This document shows positions 10,410 through 17,987 of a stretch of 64,000 nt of DNA, piece by piece. The stretch covers positions 2,046,001 through 2,110,000 of the forward strand of contig NZ_CP014228.1 of the NCBI RefSeq assembly GCF_001553565.1, read 5' to 3'. The translations under genes were made by a program, and so were the position numbers. The notes beneath the pieces were generated by a model. That model was not told where the DNA came from. It saw only the letters and a program-made list of their open reading frames with translations, and ran no database searches. The first letter of the stretch is position 1. Each line of letters begins with the position of its first letter. This stretch comes from Actinomyces radicidentis. Its GTDB lineage: Bacteria; Actinomycetota; Actinomycetes; Actinomycetales; Actinomycetaceae.

Positions 10410-11440
10410 TCGGCCTCCTGCTCGTAGCGGATCCCGCCGCCGGGTCGGCGCACGCTCACGATCGCCCCGGCCAGGCGCTCGCGCAGCGCAGCGGCGACCT
10501 CCTCGGCGCGGGCTCCGGAGGTGACGACCTTGACGTTGGGACCGGCGTCCATCGTCACCCAGGCGGGCAGGCCCTCCTCGCGCAGGGCGGCGACGGCGTG
10601 GATCGCCTCCACCGTGCCGGGAAGCCAGTAGAGGATCGCGGGCCTGGCGGCGGCCATCGCGGCGTGCATGCCGAGCGCGTTGCCCTCGGCGACGGCGCCC
10701 AGGCGAGGAAGGTCGCGGGCCGCGACGGCGGCGAGGGCCTCCTCGAGGTCCTTCGCCGAGGCCTCCACCCAGGCGGGGTAGAGGGGCGAGGTCGTCATCG
10801 TGGCCTGCATGGCCCTGGAGGAGGAGATCGACTTCCGGCCCGTCTCCAGGGTGATGACGACCATCGCGAGGTCGAGCTCCTCGGCGCCGGGGACGGCCTC
10901 GGCGTAGCTCGTGGCGTCGTCGGTGCCGGCGTGCCAGACGGCCAGGCCGCCGAAGACGGAGCGGGTGGCCGAGCCCGAGCCGCGGCGAGCCAGGCGGGAC
11001 AGGTCGGCGTCGTCGAGCTCGAGGCCGGCGGCGCGCGACGCGGCGGCGGCGAGGGCCGCGAAGCCGGCGGCGGAGGAGGCCAGGCCGGCGGCGAGCGGCA
11101 CGGTGGAGACGGAGGACACGGTGGCGCGCTCGGTGACGCCGGCGCGCTCGCGGACGAGGTCCATGAAGCGCACGACGCGGTCGCGGGCCGTGCCCCAGGG
11201 CTTGAAGCCGTTGATGAGGACGACGTCGTCGCCGTCGGCCCCGCCGTCGAAGGCGACCGTGGTGCTGGTCCGGGTGCCGCCGAGCGTGAGGGACAGGCTC
11301 GACGTCGTCGGGACCTGGTTGGCCGGGTCGGCCTTGCCCCAGTACTTGATGAGGGCGATGTTGGAGTTGGCGCTCGCCGTGGCCGATCGGGCGGCCGACC
11401 CGGTCGTCGTGCCGGCGGCGGGGGAACTGGGCAGGGTCAC
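10406..11440 (-). CDS. mvaD: Diphosphomevalonate decarboxylase
   Basis: 344 residues. Converts mevalonate diphosphate to IPP with ATP. Signature ANSNIALIKYWGKAD at about 24-38 (substrate-binding Lys), STVPLAAGLASSAAGFAAL at about 112-130 (GHMP phosphate loop), GSGSATRSVFGG (near 154) and TMDAGPNVKV near 310 with the catalytic Asp. The GTG start overlaps the mvk stop and the end overlaps pmk, so the operon is tightly coupled. Confidence 0.96.
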   Translation of the reverse strand: MTLPSSPAAGTTTGSAARSATASANSNIALIKYWGKADPANQVPTTSSLSLTLGGTRTSTTVAFDGGADGDDVVLINGFKPWGTARDRVVRFMDLVRERAGVTERATVSSVSTVPLAAGLASSAAGFAALAAAASRAAGLELDDADLSRLARRGSGSATRSVFGGLAVWHAGTDDATSYAEAVPGAEELDLAMVVITLETGRKSISSSRAMQATMTTSPLYPAWVEASAKDLEEALAAVAARDLPRLGAVAEGNALGMHAAMAAARPAILYWLPGTVEAIHAVAALREEGLPAWVTMDAGPNVKVVTSGARAEEVAAALRERLAGAIVSVRRPGGGIRYEQEAE

Positions 11441-12396
11441 TCGGAGGCCTCGCTCGCGCGCATCTGGTAGGTCCAGGTCTGGGCGGCGCCGGCCTCGAGG
11501 AGGGCGGCGCGGACCGCCTCGGCGTCCGTGTCGGTGGCGGCGAGGGCGATGACGCAGCCGCCGAGGCCGCCGCCGGAGAGCTTGGCGCCCAGGGCCCCGG
11601 CGTCGCGGGCGGCCCGGGTGAGCCCGTCGAGGGCGGGGATCGAGATACCGAGCTCGGCCAGGACGGCGTGCGCCGCGTCCATGGCGGTGCCGAGAGCCGC
11701 GGCGTCACCGGCGTCGAGGGCCTCGATGGCGGCCTGGGTGAGCGCACCGAGCCTGTTGATCCGCGGACCTACGGCGTCCGGGTCCGCCTCGTAGCGCTCG
11801 CGCAGGCCCGCGACGGCGTCGCGGGTGGAGCCGTGGATCCCGGAGTCGGCGATGACGAGGACGCCGCTGACCTGCTGCGACAGGGCCCGCATCTCACCGG
11901 ACTGGAAGCGGATCGGCAGGTCCGAGGTCGTCGTCGCGGCGTCGAGCCCGGAGGGGCGCACGTGGGCGACCTGCTCGGCGAGGTTGGTGAGGGCCAGGAC
12001 CTCGACGTCGGTGGCCTGGCGGCCGAAGGCGTCCAGGACGGCCCGGATGATGGCGCCGGCGGAGGCGGCCGAGGAACCGAGCCCGCGCTCGTGGGGGAAG
12101 TCCGAGGAGGTCTCGATGGCGAAGGACTGCTCCAGACCGCCGGTGAACTCGCGGGCGGCCTCGAAGGCGCGCACAACCGGGGCGAAGCGCGGTCCGGCCT
12201 CGGACAGGGGGCCGTCGTAGTCGAGGGAGGCGAGGGTCGAGGGGCCGTCGATCGGGGTGACCGTGGCGCGCATCTCGAGGGCGTGGAGGGGGAAGGCGAC
12301 GGCGGCGTGGCCGTAGACCACGGAGTGCTCGCCCATGAGGATGGTCTTGGCCCACGTTCGGCCGTGCCCGACCCGGGCGGCAGGATGCCGTTCCAT
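11437..12396 (-). CDS. mvk: Mevalonate kinase
   Basis: 319 residues, first gene of the lower mevalonate operon. WAKTILMGEHSVVYGH (about 15-30) is GHMP motif 1, HERGLGSSAASAGAII (about 102-117) the phosphate loop, and GAKLSGGGLGGCVIAL near the C-terminus motif 3. ATG 12396 has a Shine-Dalgarno GGAAGG four bases upstream. A promoter is proposed at 12471-12499. The product, mevalonate 5-phosphate, goes to the kinase two genes downstream. Confidence 0.95.
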   Translation of the reverse strand: MERHPAARVGHGRTWAKTILMGEHSVVYGHAAVAFPLHALEMRATVTPIDGPSTLASLDYDGPLSEAGPRFAPVVRAFEAAREFTGGLEQSFAIETSSDFPHERGLGSSAASAGAIIRAVLDAFGRQATDVEVLALTNLAEQVAHVRPSGLDAATTTSDLPIRFQSGEMRALSQQVSGVLVIADSGIHGSTRDAVAGLRERYEADPDAVGPRINRLGALTQAAIEALDAGDAAALGTAMDAAHAVLAELGISIPALDGLTRAARDAGALGAKLSGGGLGGCVIALAATDTDAEAVRAALLEAGAAQTWTYQMRASEASE

Positions 12397-12470
12397 ACTG
12401 CCTTCCTGCTCGCCGGTGGTCCCTGAGTGCTCCCCGAGACCCGGAAACCGCCGTCAGAGGGGTGCGCTCG

Positions 12471-12499
12471 AGGGTAACGGCCCGTTCATCCGCGTGCAA
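12471..12499 (-). promoter_or_regulatory. Promoter of the mvk-mvaD-pmk-fni operon
   Basis: On the minus strand, TTGCAC (12499-12494), a 17-base spacer, TACCCT (12476-12471). The expected start is near 12464, giving a leader of about 68 bases to ATG 12396. It is the best -35/-10 pair in the 235-base mvk-proS gap. Confidence 0.55.
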
Positions 12500-12619
12500 G
12501 GCGAACACGAGGGCTCCCACGGCGCACGTGCGTGCCCCTCCTCACGGGGCGCGTGAGCCCGCGACACGGCTCCCGGTGCGCCCGGCGAGACTGTCGCGGG
12601 GAGGCGCGGCGGGTTCACG

Positions 12620-12625
12620 TAGGAT
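12620..12625 (+). promoter_or_regulatory. -10 box of proS with leaderless start
   Basis: TAGGAT ends exactly 6 bases before GTG 12632, and no Shine-Dalgarno precedes the GTG. This predicts transcription starting at the start codon. Confidence 0.55.
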
Positions 12626-12631
12626 CGGCGC

Positions 12632-14479
12632 GTGCTTCAGACGATGTCCACCGCCTTCATCCGTACCCTGCGCGAGGACCCGGCCGACGCCGAGGTCGAC
12701 AGCCACAAGCTGCTCGTGCGCGCCGCCTACATCCGCCGCATGGCCCCCGGCATCTACACCTGGCTTCCGCTCGGCCTGGGCGTGCTGCGCAAGGTCGAGG
12801 CCATCGTGCGCGAGGAGATGAACGCGATGGGCGCCCAGGAGGTGCACTTCCCGCCGCTCCTGCCCGCCGAGCCCTACAAGGCGACCAACCGCTGGGAGGA
12901 GTACGGCCCGACGCTCTTCAAGCTCCAGGACCGCAAGGGCGGCGACTACCTCCTCGCCCCCACCCACGAGGAGATGTTCACCCTCCTCGCCAAGGACATG
13001 TTCTCCTCCTACAAGGACCTGCCCGCCGCGATCTACCAGATCCAGACGAAGTACCGCGACGAGGCCCGTCCCCGCGCCGGCCTCATCCGCGGCCGCGAGT
13101 TCGTCATGAAGGACTCCTACTCCTTCGACGTCGACGACGCCGGCCTGGACGCCTCCTACCTGCGCCACCGCGCCGCCTACGAGCGCATCTTCACGCGCAT
13201 GGGCCTGGAGTACGTGCCGGTCAACGCCATGGCCGGCGCCATGGGCGGCTCCCACTCCGAGGAGTTCCTCCACCCCTCGCCGATCGGCGAGGACACCTTC
13301 GTGCGCTCCGACGGCGGCTACGCGGCCAACGCCGAGGCCGTCACCACCGTCGTTCCCGACCCGGTCGACGCCTCGAACGAGCCCCCCGCCCGCGTCGTCG
13401 ACACCCCCGACGCCCCCACCATCGACTCCCTCGTCGACCTCCTCAACAACGAGTACCCGCGTGAGGACGGGCGCGCCTGGACCGCCGCCGACACCCTCAA
13501 GAACGTCGTCGTCACCCTCACCCACCCGGACGGCTCGACCGAGCTGCTCGTCGTCGGCGTCCCCGGCGACCGCGAGGTCGACATGAAGCGCCTCGAGGCC
13601 GCCGTCGCCCCCGCCGAGGTCGCCATGGCCGGCGAGGAGGACTTCGAGGGCCACCCCGAGCTCGTCCGCGGCTACATCGGCCCCGCAGCGATCGGCCCCA
13701 ACTCCGAGCTGCGCCGCGTCGAGACCGCCGAGGACGGCACCGAGCTCCTCACCGGCTCCGTGCGGTACCTCCTCGACCCGCGGGTCGTCGACGGCACCAG
13801 CTGGGTGACCGGCGCGAACGCCGTCAAGAAGCACGTCCTCCACCTCGTCAAGGGCCGCGACTTCGAGGCCGACGGCACCATCGAGGCCGCCGAGGTCCGC
13901 GAGGGCGACCCCGCTCCTGACGGCTCCGGCCCGCTCAAGCTGGCCCGAGGCATCGAGATCGGCCACATCTTCGCCCTCGGTCGCAAGTACTCCGAGGCCC
14001 TCGGCTTCACCGTCCTCGACGAGAACGGCAAGGCCAGCGTCGTCACCATGGGCTCCTACGGCATCGGCGTGACCCGTGCGCTCGCCGCCCTCGCCGAGGA
14101 GTACCACGACGAGCACGGCCTCGCCTGGCCGATCCAGGTGGCCCCCTTCCACGTCCAGGTCCTCGCCACCGGCAAGGACGACGCGGTCTTCGAGGCCGCC
14201 TCCGCGCTCGCGGCCCAGCTCGACGCGGCCGGCTACGAGGTCCTCTACGACGACCGCCGCAAGGTCTCCGCCGGCGTCAAGTTCGCCGACTCCGAGCTCC
14301 TCGGCGTGCCCTTCACCGTCGTCGTCGGTCGCGACCTCGCCAAGGAGGGCACGATCGAGATCCGCGACCGCCGCTCCGGCGACCGCCGCAGCGTGCGCGT
14401 CGCCGACGGCGCCGCCGAGGTCTCCGCCGCCGTCGAGGAGGCCCTCGCGGCCGCCCCGACCGCCGCCGACGTCGCCTGA
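12632..14479 (+). CDS. proS: Prolyl-tRNA synthetase (bacterial type, with editing insertion)
   Basis: 615 residues. Class II synthetase that charges tRNA-Pro. Motif 1 region [27 protein letters not shown], motif 2 [27 protein letters not shown] loop at about 130-155, then an inserted YbaK-like editing domain (about 230-390, with [17 protein letters not shown] and AAIGPN segments), motif 3 [14 protein letters not shown] near 470, and a C-terminal anticodon-binding domain from about 500. GTG 12632 gives [13 protein letters not shown], matching the start of related proteins; ATG 12644 is the alternative. Confidence 0.96.
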   Translation: MLQTMSTAFIRTLREDPADAEVDSHKLLVRAAYIRRMAPGIYTWLPLGLGVLRKVEAIVREEMNAMGAQEVHFPPLLPAEPYKATNRWEEYGPTLFKLQDRKGGDYLLAPTHEEMFTLLAKDMFSSYKDLPAAIYQIQTKYRDEARPRAGLIRGREFVMKDSYSFDVDDAGLDASYLRHRAAYERIFTRMGLEYVPVNAMAGAMGGSHSEEFLHPSPIGEDTFVRSDGGYAANAEAVTTVVPDPVDASNEPPARVVDTPDAPTIDSLVDLLNNEYPREDGRAWTAADTLKNVVVTLTHPDGSTELLVVGVPGDREVDMKRLEAAVAPAEVAMAGEEDFEGHPELVRGYIGPAAIGPNSELRRVETAEDGTELLTGSVRYLLDPRVVDGTSWVTGANAVKKHVLHLVKGRDFEADGTIEAAEVREGDPAPDGSGPLKLARGIEIGHIFALGRKYSEALGFTVLDENGKASVVTMGSYGIGVTRALAALAEEYHDEHGLAWPIQVAPFHVQVLATGKDDAVFEAASALAAQLDAAGYEVLYDDRRKVSAGVKFADSELLGVPFTVVVGRDLAKEGTIEIRDRRSGDRRSVRVADGAAEVSAAVEEALAAAPTAADVA

Positions 14480-14517
14480 GCCCTCAAGGCGACTCGCTCT
14501 CAGCACGACGGTGCCCG

Positions 14518-14552
14518 CCGAACCGAGCTGAGCGCGTGGATCGACCGAGCTC
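14518..14552 (+). repeat. Intergenic repeat, copy 1 (CCGAACCGAGCT-N12-CGACCGAGCTC)
   Basis: Two near-identical 10-11 base cores, CCGAACCGAGCT (14518-14529) and CGACCGAGCTC (14542-14552), separated by 12 bases. The same layout recurs at 40134-40167 (opposite strand) and 40209-40243. This copy lies in the convergent gap after proS and touches the stop codon of the lipoprotein gene. Confidence 0.65.
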
Positions 14553-15711
14553 AGTGAGTCGCGGATGCAGTGGTGGTCGGTGCGCCGGAGGCAGTCGCTG
14601 TCGCCGTTCCCGCCGTCGGCTGCGTGGCGACCGCAGTGCCCGTCGTGCTCGGGGCGGCCTTCGCGCCGACGGTGTAGCCGGGTAGCGCGGCCGCGCTCGC
14701 GCCCCAGGCCGCGGCGCGCTCGGCGGCGTCGACCGCCGCGTCGAGCGAGGCCTCCCGCGCGTCGCCCGAGTCCGCGCCGATGTCGGCGACCTCCGCCTCG
14801 ATGACGTCGGTCCAGGCCTCACGGGCCCAGGTCACGTCGGCGCTCGCGCCGCCGGAGGCCTCCGGCTCGGCGTAGGCGGCCAGCCGCGAGTCCGTCCCGC
14901 CGAGGGCCACCGAGGCCGTGACGACGTCGCCCGCGGCCTTCGAGTCCGCGACCGCGCGCGTCCGGTCGTCGCCCGAGGCTCGCGCGGCCACCTCCTCCAT
15001 GGCGTAGCGGGCGGCGTCGTAGGCGAGGAGCCTCTCGGCCGAGAGCGGCTCGGTCATCGAGGAGGCGTCGCGGGCCGAGGCGACGACCGCCTCGTCGTCG
15101 GGGGAGAGGGTCACGAGCGCGGCCGACCAGGAGACCGTGATCGAGGCGTACAGGGCCGCGGTACCGGCGTCGGTGGCTGCGAGGGCGGCCTCGCGCGCCC
15201 GGGTGACGCCCTGGGCGAGGGCGCCCACGAGCTCGTCGGTGCCCGAGCCGGCGCTCACCGTCGCGACGGGCGTCGCCGTCGGGTAGCCGGTCGGGGGAGC
15301 GCTCGCCCAGGGCTCCCACACGCCTCCGAGGGCCTCGTCCTGCTCCTCGACGGCCTTCGCGAGGGCGGCCGCCCGGGTCCGGGTGGCGTCGTCGGCCTGC
15401 CCGCCGCCGTCCGCCACGGAGGCGGCCGCGGAGGCGATGAGGACGGCGTCCCTCGCGAGCCCGTCGCGGGCCGACTGCTCCTGGGACATCGTCGGCAGCG
15501 GGTCGGGCTCGCTCGAGCCGATCCGCAGGGAGCACGCTCCGGTCGACGCCAGGGCCGCCACGAGGACCAGCGCCCCCGCGCGCCGGAGCAACAGGTCGCG
15601 GCCGCGGGGCCGGGCCTTCCCGCTCAGTGAACGAGGGCTGCGCGCCGCGCGGTCGTGCGCCGACGCGGTCACGGCGCCGGACTCGGTCTCCGTACTGAGG
15701 AAGGGCTGCAC
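14551..15711 (-). CDS. Lipoprotein with a DUF4439 (ferritin-like) C-terminal domain
   Basis: 386 residues from GTG 15711 (GAGG eight bases upstream). A basic n-region is followed by a hydrophobic LVLVAALASTGAC lipobox with the acylated Cys at residue 60; GTG 15672 would give a shorter, more usual signal. The C-terminal part (about 225-350) has the AYDAARYAMEEVAARASGD and ERAAAWGASAAALPG segments typical of DUF4439, a four-helix ferritin-like fold with no known function. The tail is Thr/Ala-rich. A DUF4439 gene between proS and rimP is common in actinobacteria. Confidence 0.75.
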   Translation of the reverse strand: MQPFLSTETESGAVTASAHDRAARSPRSLSGKARPRGRDLLLRRAGALVLVAALASTGACSLRIGSSEPDPLPTMSQEQSARDGLARDAVLIASAAASVADGGGQADDATRTRAAALAKAVEEQDEALGGVWEPWASAPPTGYPTATPVATVSAGSGTDELVGALAQGVTRAREAALAATDAGTAALYASITVSWSAALVTLSPDDEAVVASARDASSMTEPLSAERLLAYDAARYAMEEVAARASGDDRTRAVADSKAAGDVVTASVALGGTDSRLAAYAEPEASGGASADVTWAREAWTDVIEAEVADIGADSGDAREASLDAAVDAAERAAAWGASAAALPGYTVGAKAAPSTTGTAVATQPTAGTATATASGAPTTTASATH

Positions 15712-15780
15712 GTCCCGATCCTCGCACGCCGGGTAGCATGACCCCGACCGACCACGCCCACGACCGGGAGGATGCCCCAG

Positions 15781-16251
15781 ATGGCGAAGACCGCGAACAG
15801 CGCGGAGGCGCTCGAGAGCACGCTCGTCGAGCTCCTCGCCCCCGTCGTCGAGGGGGCCGGCGCGGTCCTCGAGCGCGTCGAGACCACGCGCGCCGGGAGG
15901 TACTCCACGGTCCGCGCCGTCGTCGACCTCGCCGACGGCCCCGGGGACCTCGACCTCGACACCCTCGGGGAGATCACCCAGGTCGTCTCGGACGCCCTCG
16001 ACGAGGCCGATCCCGTCAAGGGCCAGTACACGCTCGAGGTCTCCACGCCCGGCGCCGAGCGCCCGCTCTCCACCGCGCGCGAGTTCCGCCGCGCCGTCGG
16101 CCACGACGCCGAGGTCACCACCGCCGCCGGGACCGTCACCGGCACCGTCGAGGACGCGGGGGAGGACTCCTTCACGCTCGTCGTCGACGGCGAGCCGCGG
16201 ACCGTCGCCGTCGACGACGTCGAGAGCGCGCGGATGGTCGTCGTCCTCTGA
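15781..16251 (+). CDS. rimP: Ribosome maturation factor RimP
   Basis: 156 residues. Needed for 30S maturation around S12. The N-terminal domain has LVELLAPVVEGAGAVLERVE and STVRAVVDLADGPGDLDLDTL, and the family signature YTLEVSTPGAERPL at about 80-93, followed by a C-terminal SH3-like barrel ending DVESARMVVVL. ATG 15781 is preferred because GGGAGG (15766-15771) is nine bases away; the earlier ATG 15772 directly abuts it. Head of the rimP-nusA-ylxR-infB cluster. Confidence 0.92.
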   Translation: MAKTANSAEALESTLVELLAPVVEGAGAVLERVETTRAGRYSTVRAVVDLADGPGDLDLDTLGEITQVVSDALDEADPVKGQYTLEVSTPGAERPLSTAREFRRAVGHDAEVTTAAGTVTGTVEDAGEDSFTLVVDGEPRTVAVDDVESARMVVVL

Positions 16252-16373
16252 CCCGCCGGAGGGCCCCGCCACGGGCGCCCACCCGGCACCACCGACCACA
16301 CACCGACTTCACGGGCCGTCGCGCACGGCCCGGCGGGCCCCACCGCCCGCCTCATCGGACGAGAGAGGAACCC

Positions 16374-17420
16374 ATGGACATCAACATGCCGGAGCTGCGA
16401 GGCGCCGCGAGCGAGCTGGGCATCGACCTGGACAACCTCCTGCCCGCCATCGAGGACGCCATCCTCGGCGCCTACTCCAAGATCCCCGGCGCCATCCGCG
16501 GCGCCCACGTCGAGATCGACCGCAAGTCCGGTCACATGACCGTGCTCGCGCCCGAGGTCGACGACGACGACCAGCCCACCGGCGAGTACTTCGACGACAC
16601 CCCGGACGACTTCGGCCGCATCGCCCAGGCCACCGCCCGCTCCGTCATCGTCCAGCGCATCCAGGACCGTCGCGACTTCGAGGTCCTGGGCACCTTCAAG
16701 GACAAGACCGGCGAGCTCATCTCCGGCACCGTCCAGCAGGGCAGGGACCCCCGCATCGTCTACGTGAGCCTCGACGAGGAGCACGAGGGCATCATGCCGC
16801 CCCACGAGCAGGTGCCCGGCGAGCGCTACCGCCACGGAGACCGGGTCCGCGCCCTCGTCATCGAGATCTCCCGCGGCCTCAAGGGCGCCCAGATCATCCT
16901 GTCGCGCACCCACCCGGGGCTGGTCAAGAAGCTCTTCGAGCGCGAGGTCCCCGAGATCGCCTCCGGCGACGTCGAGATCGTCTCCATCGCCCGCGAGGCC
17001 GGCCACCGCACGAAGATGGCGGTCCGCTCCCGCCAGCGCGGCGTCAACGCCAAGGGCGCCTGCATCGGCCCGATGGGGCAGCGCGTCCGCGCCGTCATGG
17101 CCGAGCTCGGCGGGGAGAAGATCGACATCGTCGACCACTCCGAGGACCCGGCGCGCTTCGTCGCCAACGCCCTGTCCCCGGCGCGCGTCTCCTCCGTGAC
17201 GATCCTCGACGCCGAGGAGAAGGTCGCCCGCGCCGTCGTGCCGGACTTCCAGCTCTCCCTCGCGATCGGCAAGGAGGGGCAGAACGCCCGGCTCGCCGCC
17301 CGTCTCACCGGCTGGAAGATCGACATCCACGCCGACGCCGAGTCCGGCGAGGTCGCCCCCGGGCAGGGGTCCCGCGCCGACGACGTGACAGGTCCCTCAG
17401 GCGTCGGCCAGGAGGCCTGA
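16374..17420 (+). CDS. nusA: Transcription termination/antitermination factor NusA
   Basis: 348 residues. Binds RNA polymerase and nascent RNA. N-terminal polymerase-binding domain (about 1-125) with LLPAIEDAILGAYSK, S1 domain (about 130-195, TGELISGTVQQG to LVIEISR), then two KH domains: KGACIGPMGQRVRAVMAEL and FQLSLAIGKEGQNARLAARLTGWKIDI. The short actinobacterial form lacks the E. coli C-terminal acidic repeats. Shine-Dalgarno AGAGAGG sits upstream of ATG 16374. Confidence 0.96.
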   Translation: MDINMPELRGAASELGIDLDNLLPAIEDAILGAYSKIPGAIRGAHVEIDRKSGHMTVLAPEVDDDDQPTGEYFDDTPDDFGRIAQATARSVIVQRIQDRRDFEVLGTFKDKTGELISGTVQQGRDPRIVYVSLDEEHEGIMPPHEQVPGERYRHGDRVRALVIEISRGLKGAQIILSRTHPGLVKKLFEREVPEIASGDVEIVSIAREAGHRTKMAVRSRQRGVNAKGACIGPMGQRVRAVMAELGGEKIDIVDHSEDPARFVANALSPARVSSVTILDAEEKVARAVVPDFQLSLAIGKEGQNARLAARLTGWKIDIHADAESGEVAPGQGSRADDVTGPSGVGQEA

Positions 17421-17559
17421 GCGGCCTCTCCGCTAGACTTCGGGAGGACCCTCATGGGTCCGGCGCCCCCTCCGGACGCCCGGCGCACGCCGGTGCGCCC
17501 GTCGTCGGGGGCAACCGGGCCACGGGGCCGCCGAGCAGCGAGCGGAAGGACACGGCCGG

Positions 17560-17838
17560 GTGGCAACCACCTCACACGTGCCCGAGCGCACCTGCGTCGG
17601 CTGCCGCGGCAGGGCCCCCCGGGCGCAGCTGCTGCGCCTGGTGACGACGCAGGGCGGCGAGCTCGCCGTCGACGTCCGGGCCGTGGCGCCCGGACGCGGC
17701 GCCTGGATCCACCCGGATCCCGAGTGCCTCGCCCTCGCCGAGCGCAGGAACGCCTTCGGGCGCGCCCTGCGCGTGAGCGGGTCGCCGGATGCGACCCCCG
17801 TGAGGCAGTGGCTCGACCGCGACGCGGGCGGGTCATGA
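17560..17838 (+). CDS. ylxR: YlxR/RnpM family RNA-binding protein
   Basis: 92 residues. The family signature PERTCVGCRGRAPRAQLLRLV opens the protein, followed by APGRGAWIHPDPECLALAERRNAFGRALR. In Bacillus subtilis the homologue (RnpM) binds RNase P RNA and modulates it, and in other bacteria affects gene expression. GTG 17560 has GGAAGGA nine bases upstream. It sits in its conserved place between nusA and infB. Confidence 0.92.
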   Translation: MATTSHVPERTCVGCRGRAPRAQLLRLVTTQGGELAVDVRAVAPGRGAWIHPDPECLALAERRNAFGRALRVSGSPDATPVRQWLDRDAGGS

Positions 17839-17901
17839 CCCTGACGACACCGGACCCCCACGGGCCCGGCACGACCGATTGAGAAGGCGGGTAGGAAGCC
17901 G

Positions 17902-17981
17902 ATGGGCACCCGATGAGTACCCAGCGATGAGCTGCCTCTACTAGCGCCCGTCCCTGTCCGGGGACGGGTGAACCGGACAGG
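17902..17981 (+). promoter_or_regulatory. infB leader: chained mini-ORFs and two mutually exclusive hairpins
   Basis: Three tiny reading frames follow one another with ATGA overlaps: ATG 17902 (MGTR, stop 17914), ATG 17913 (MSTQR, stop 17928) and ATG 17927 (MSCLY, stop 17942-17944). Directly after comes CCCGTCCC (17947-17954) pairing with GGGACGGG (17961-17968). Alternatively CCTGTCCGG (17953-17961) pairs with CCGGACAGG (17973-17981), which buries the AGG of the infB Shine-Dalgarno AGGAG (17979-17983). The two stems share bases and cannot form together, an attenuator-like layout. The pairing is read directly; the regulatory role is inference. Confidence 0.55.
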
Positions 17982-17987
17982 AGAAAA

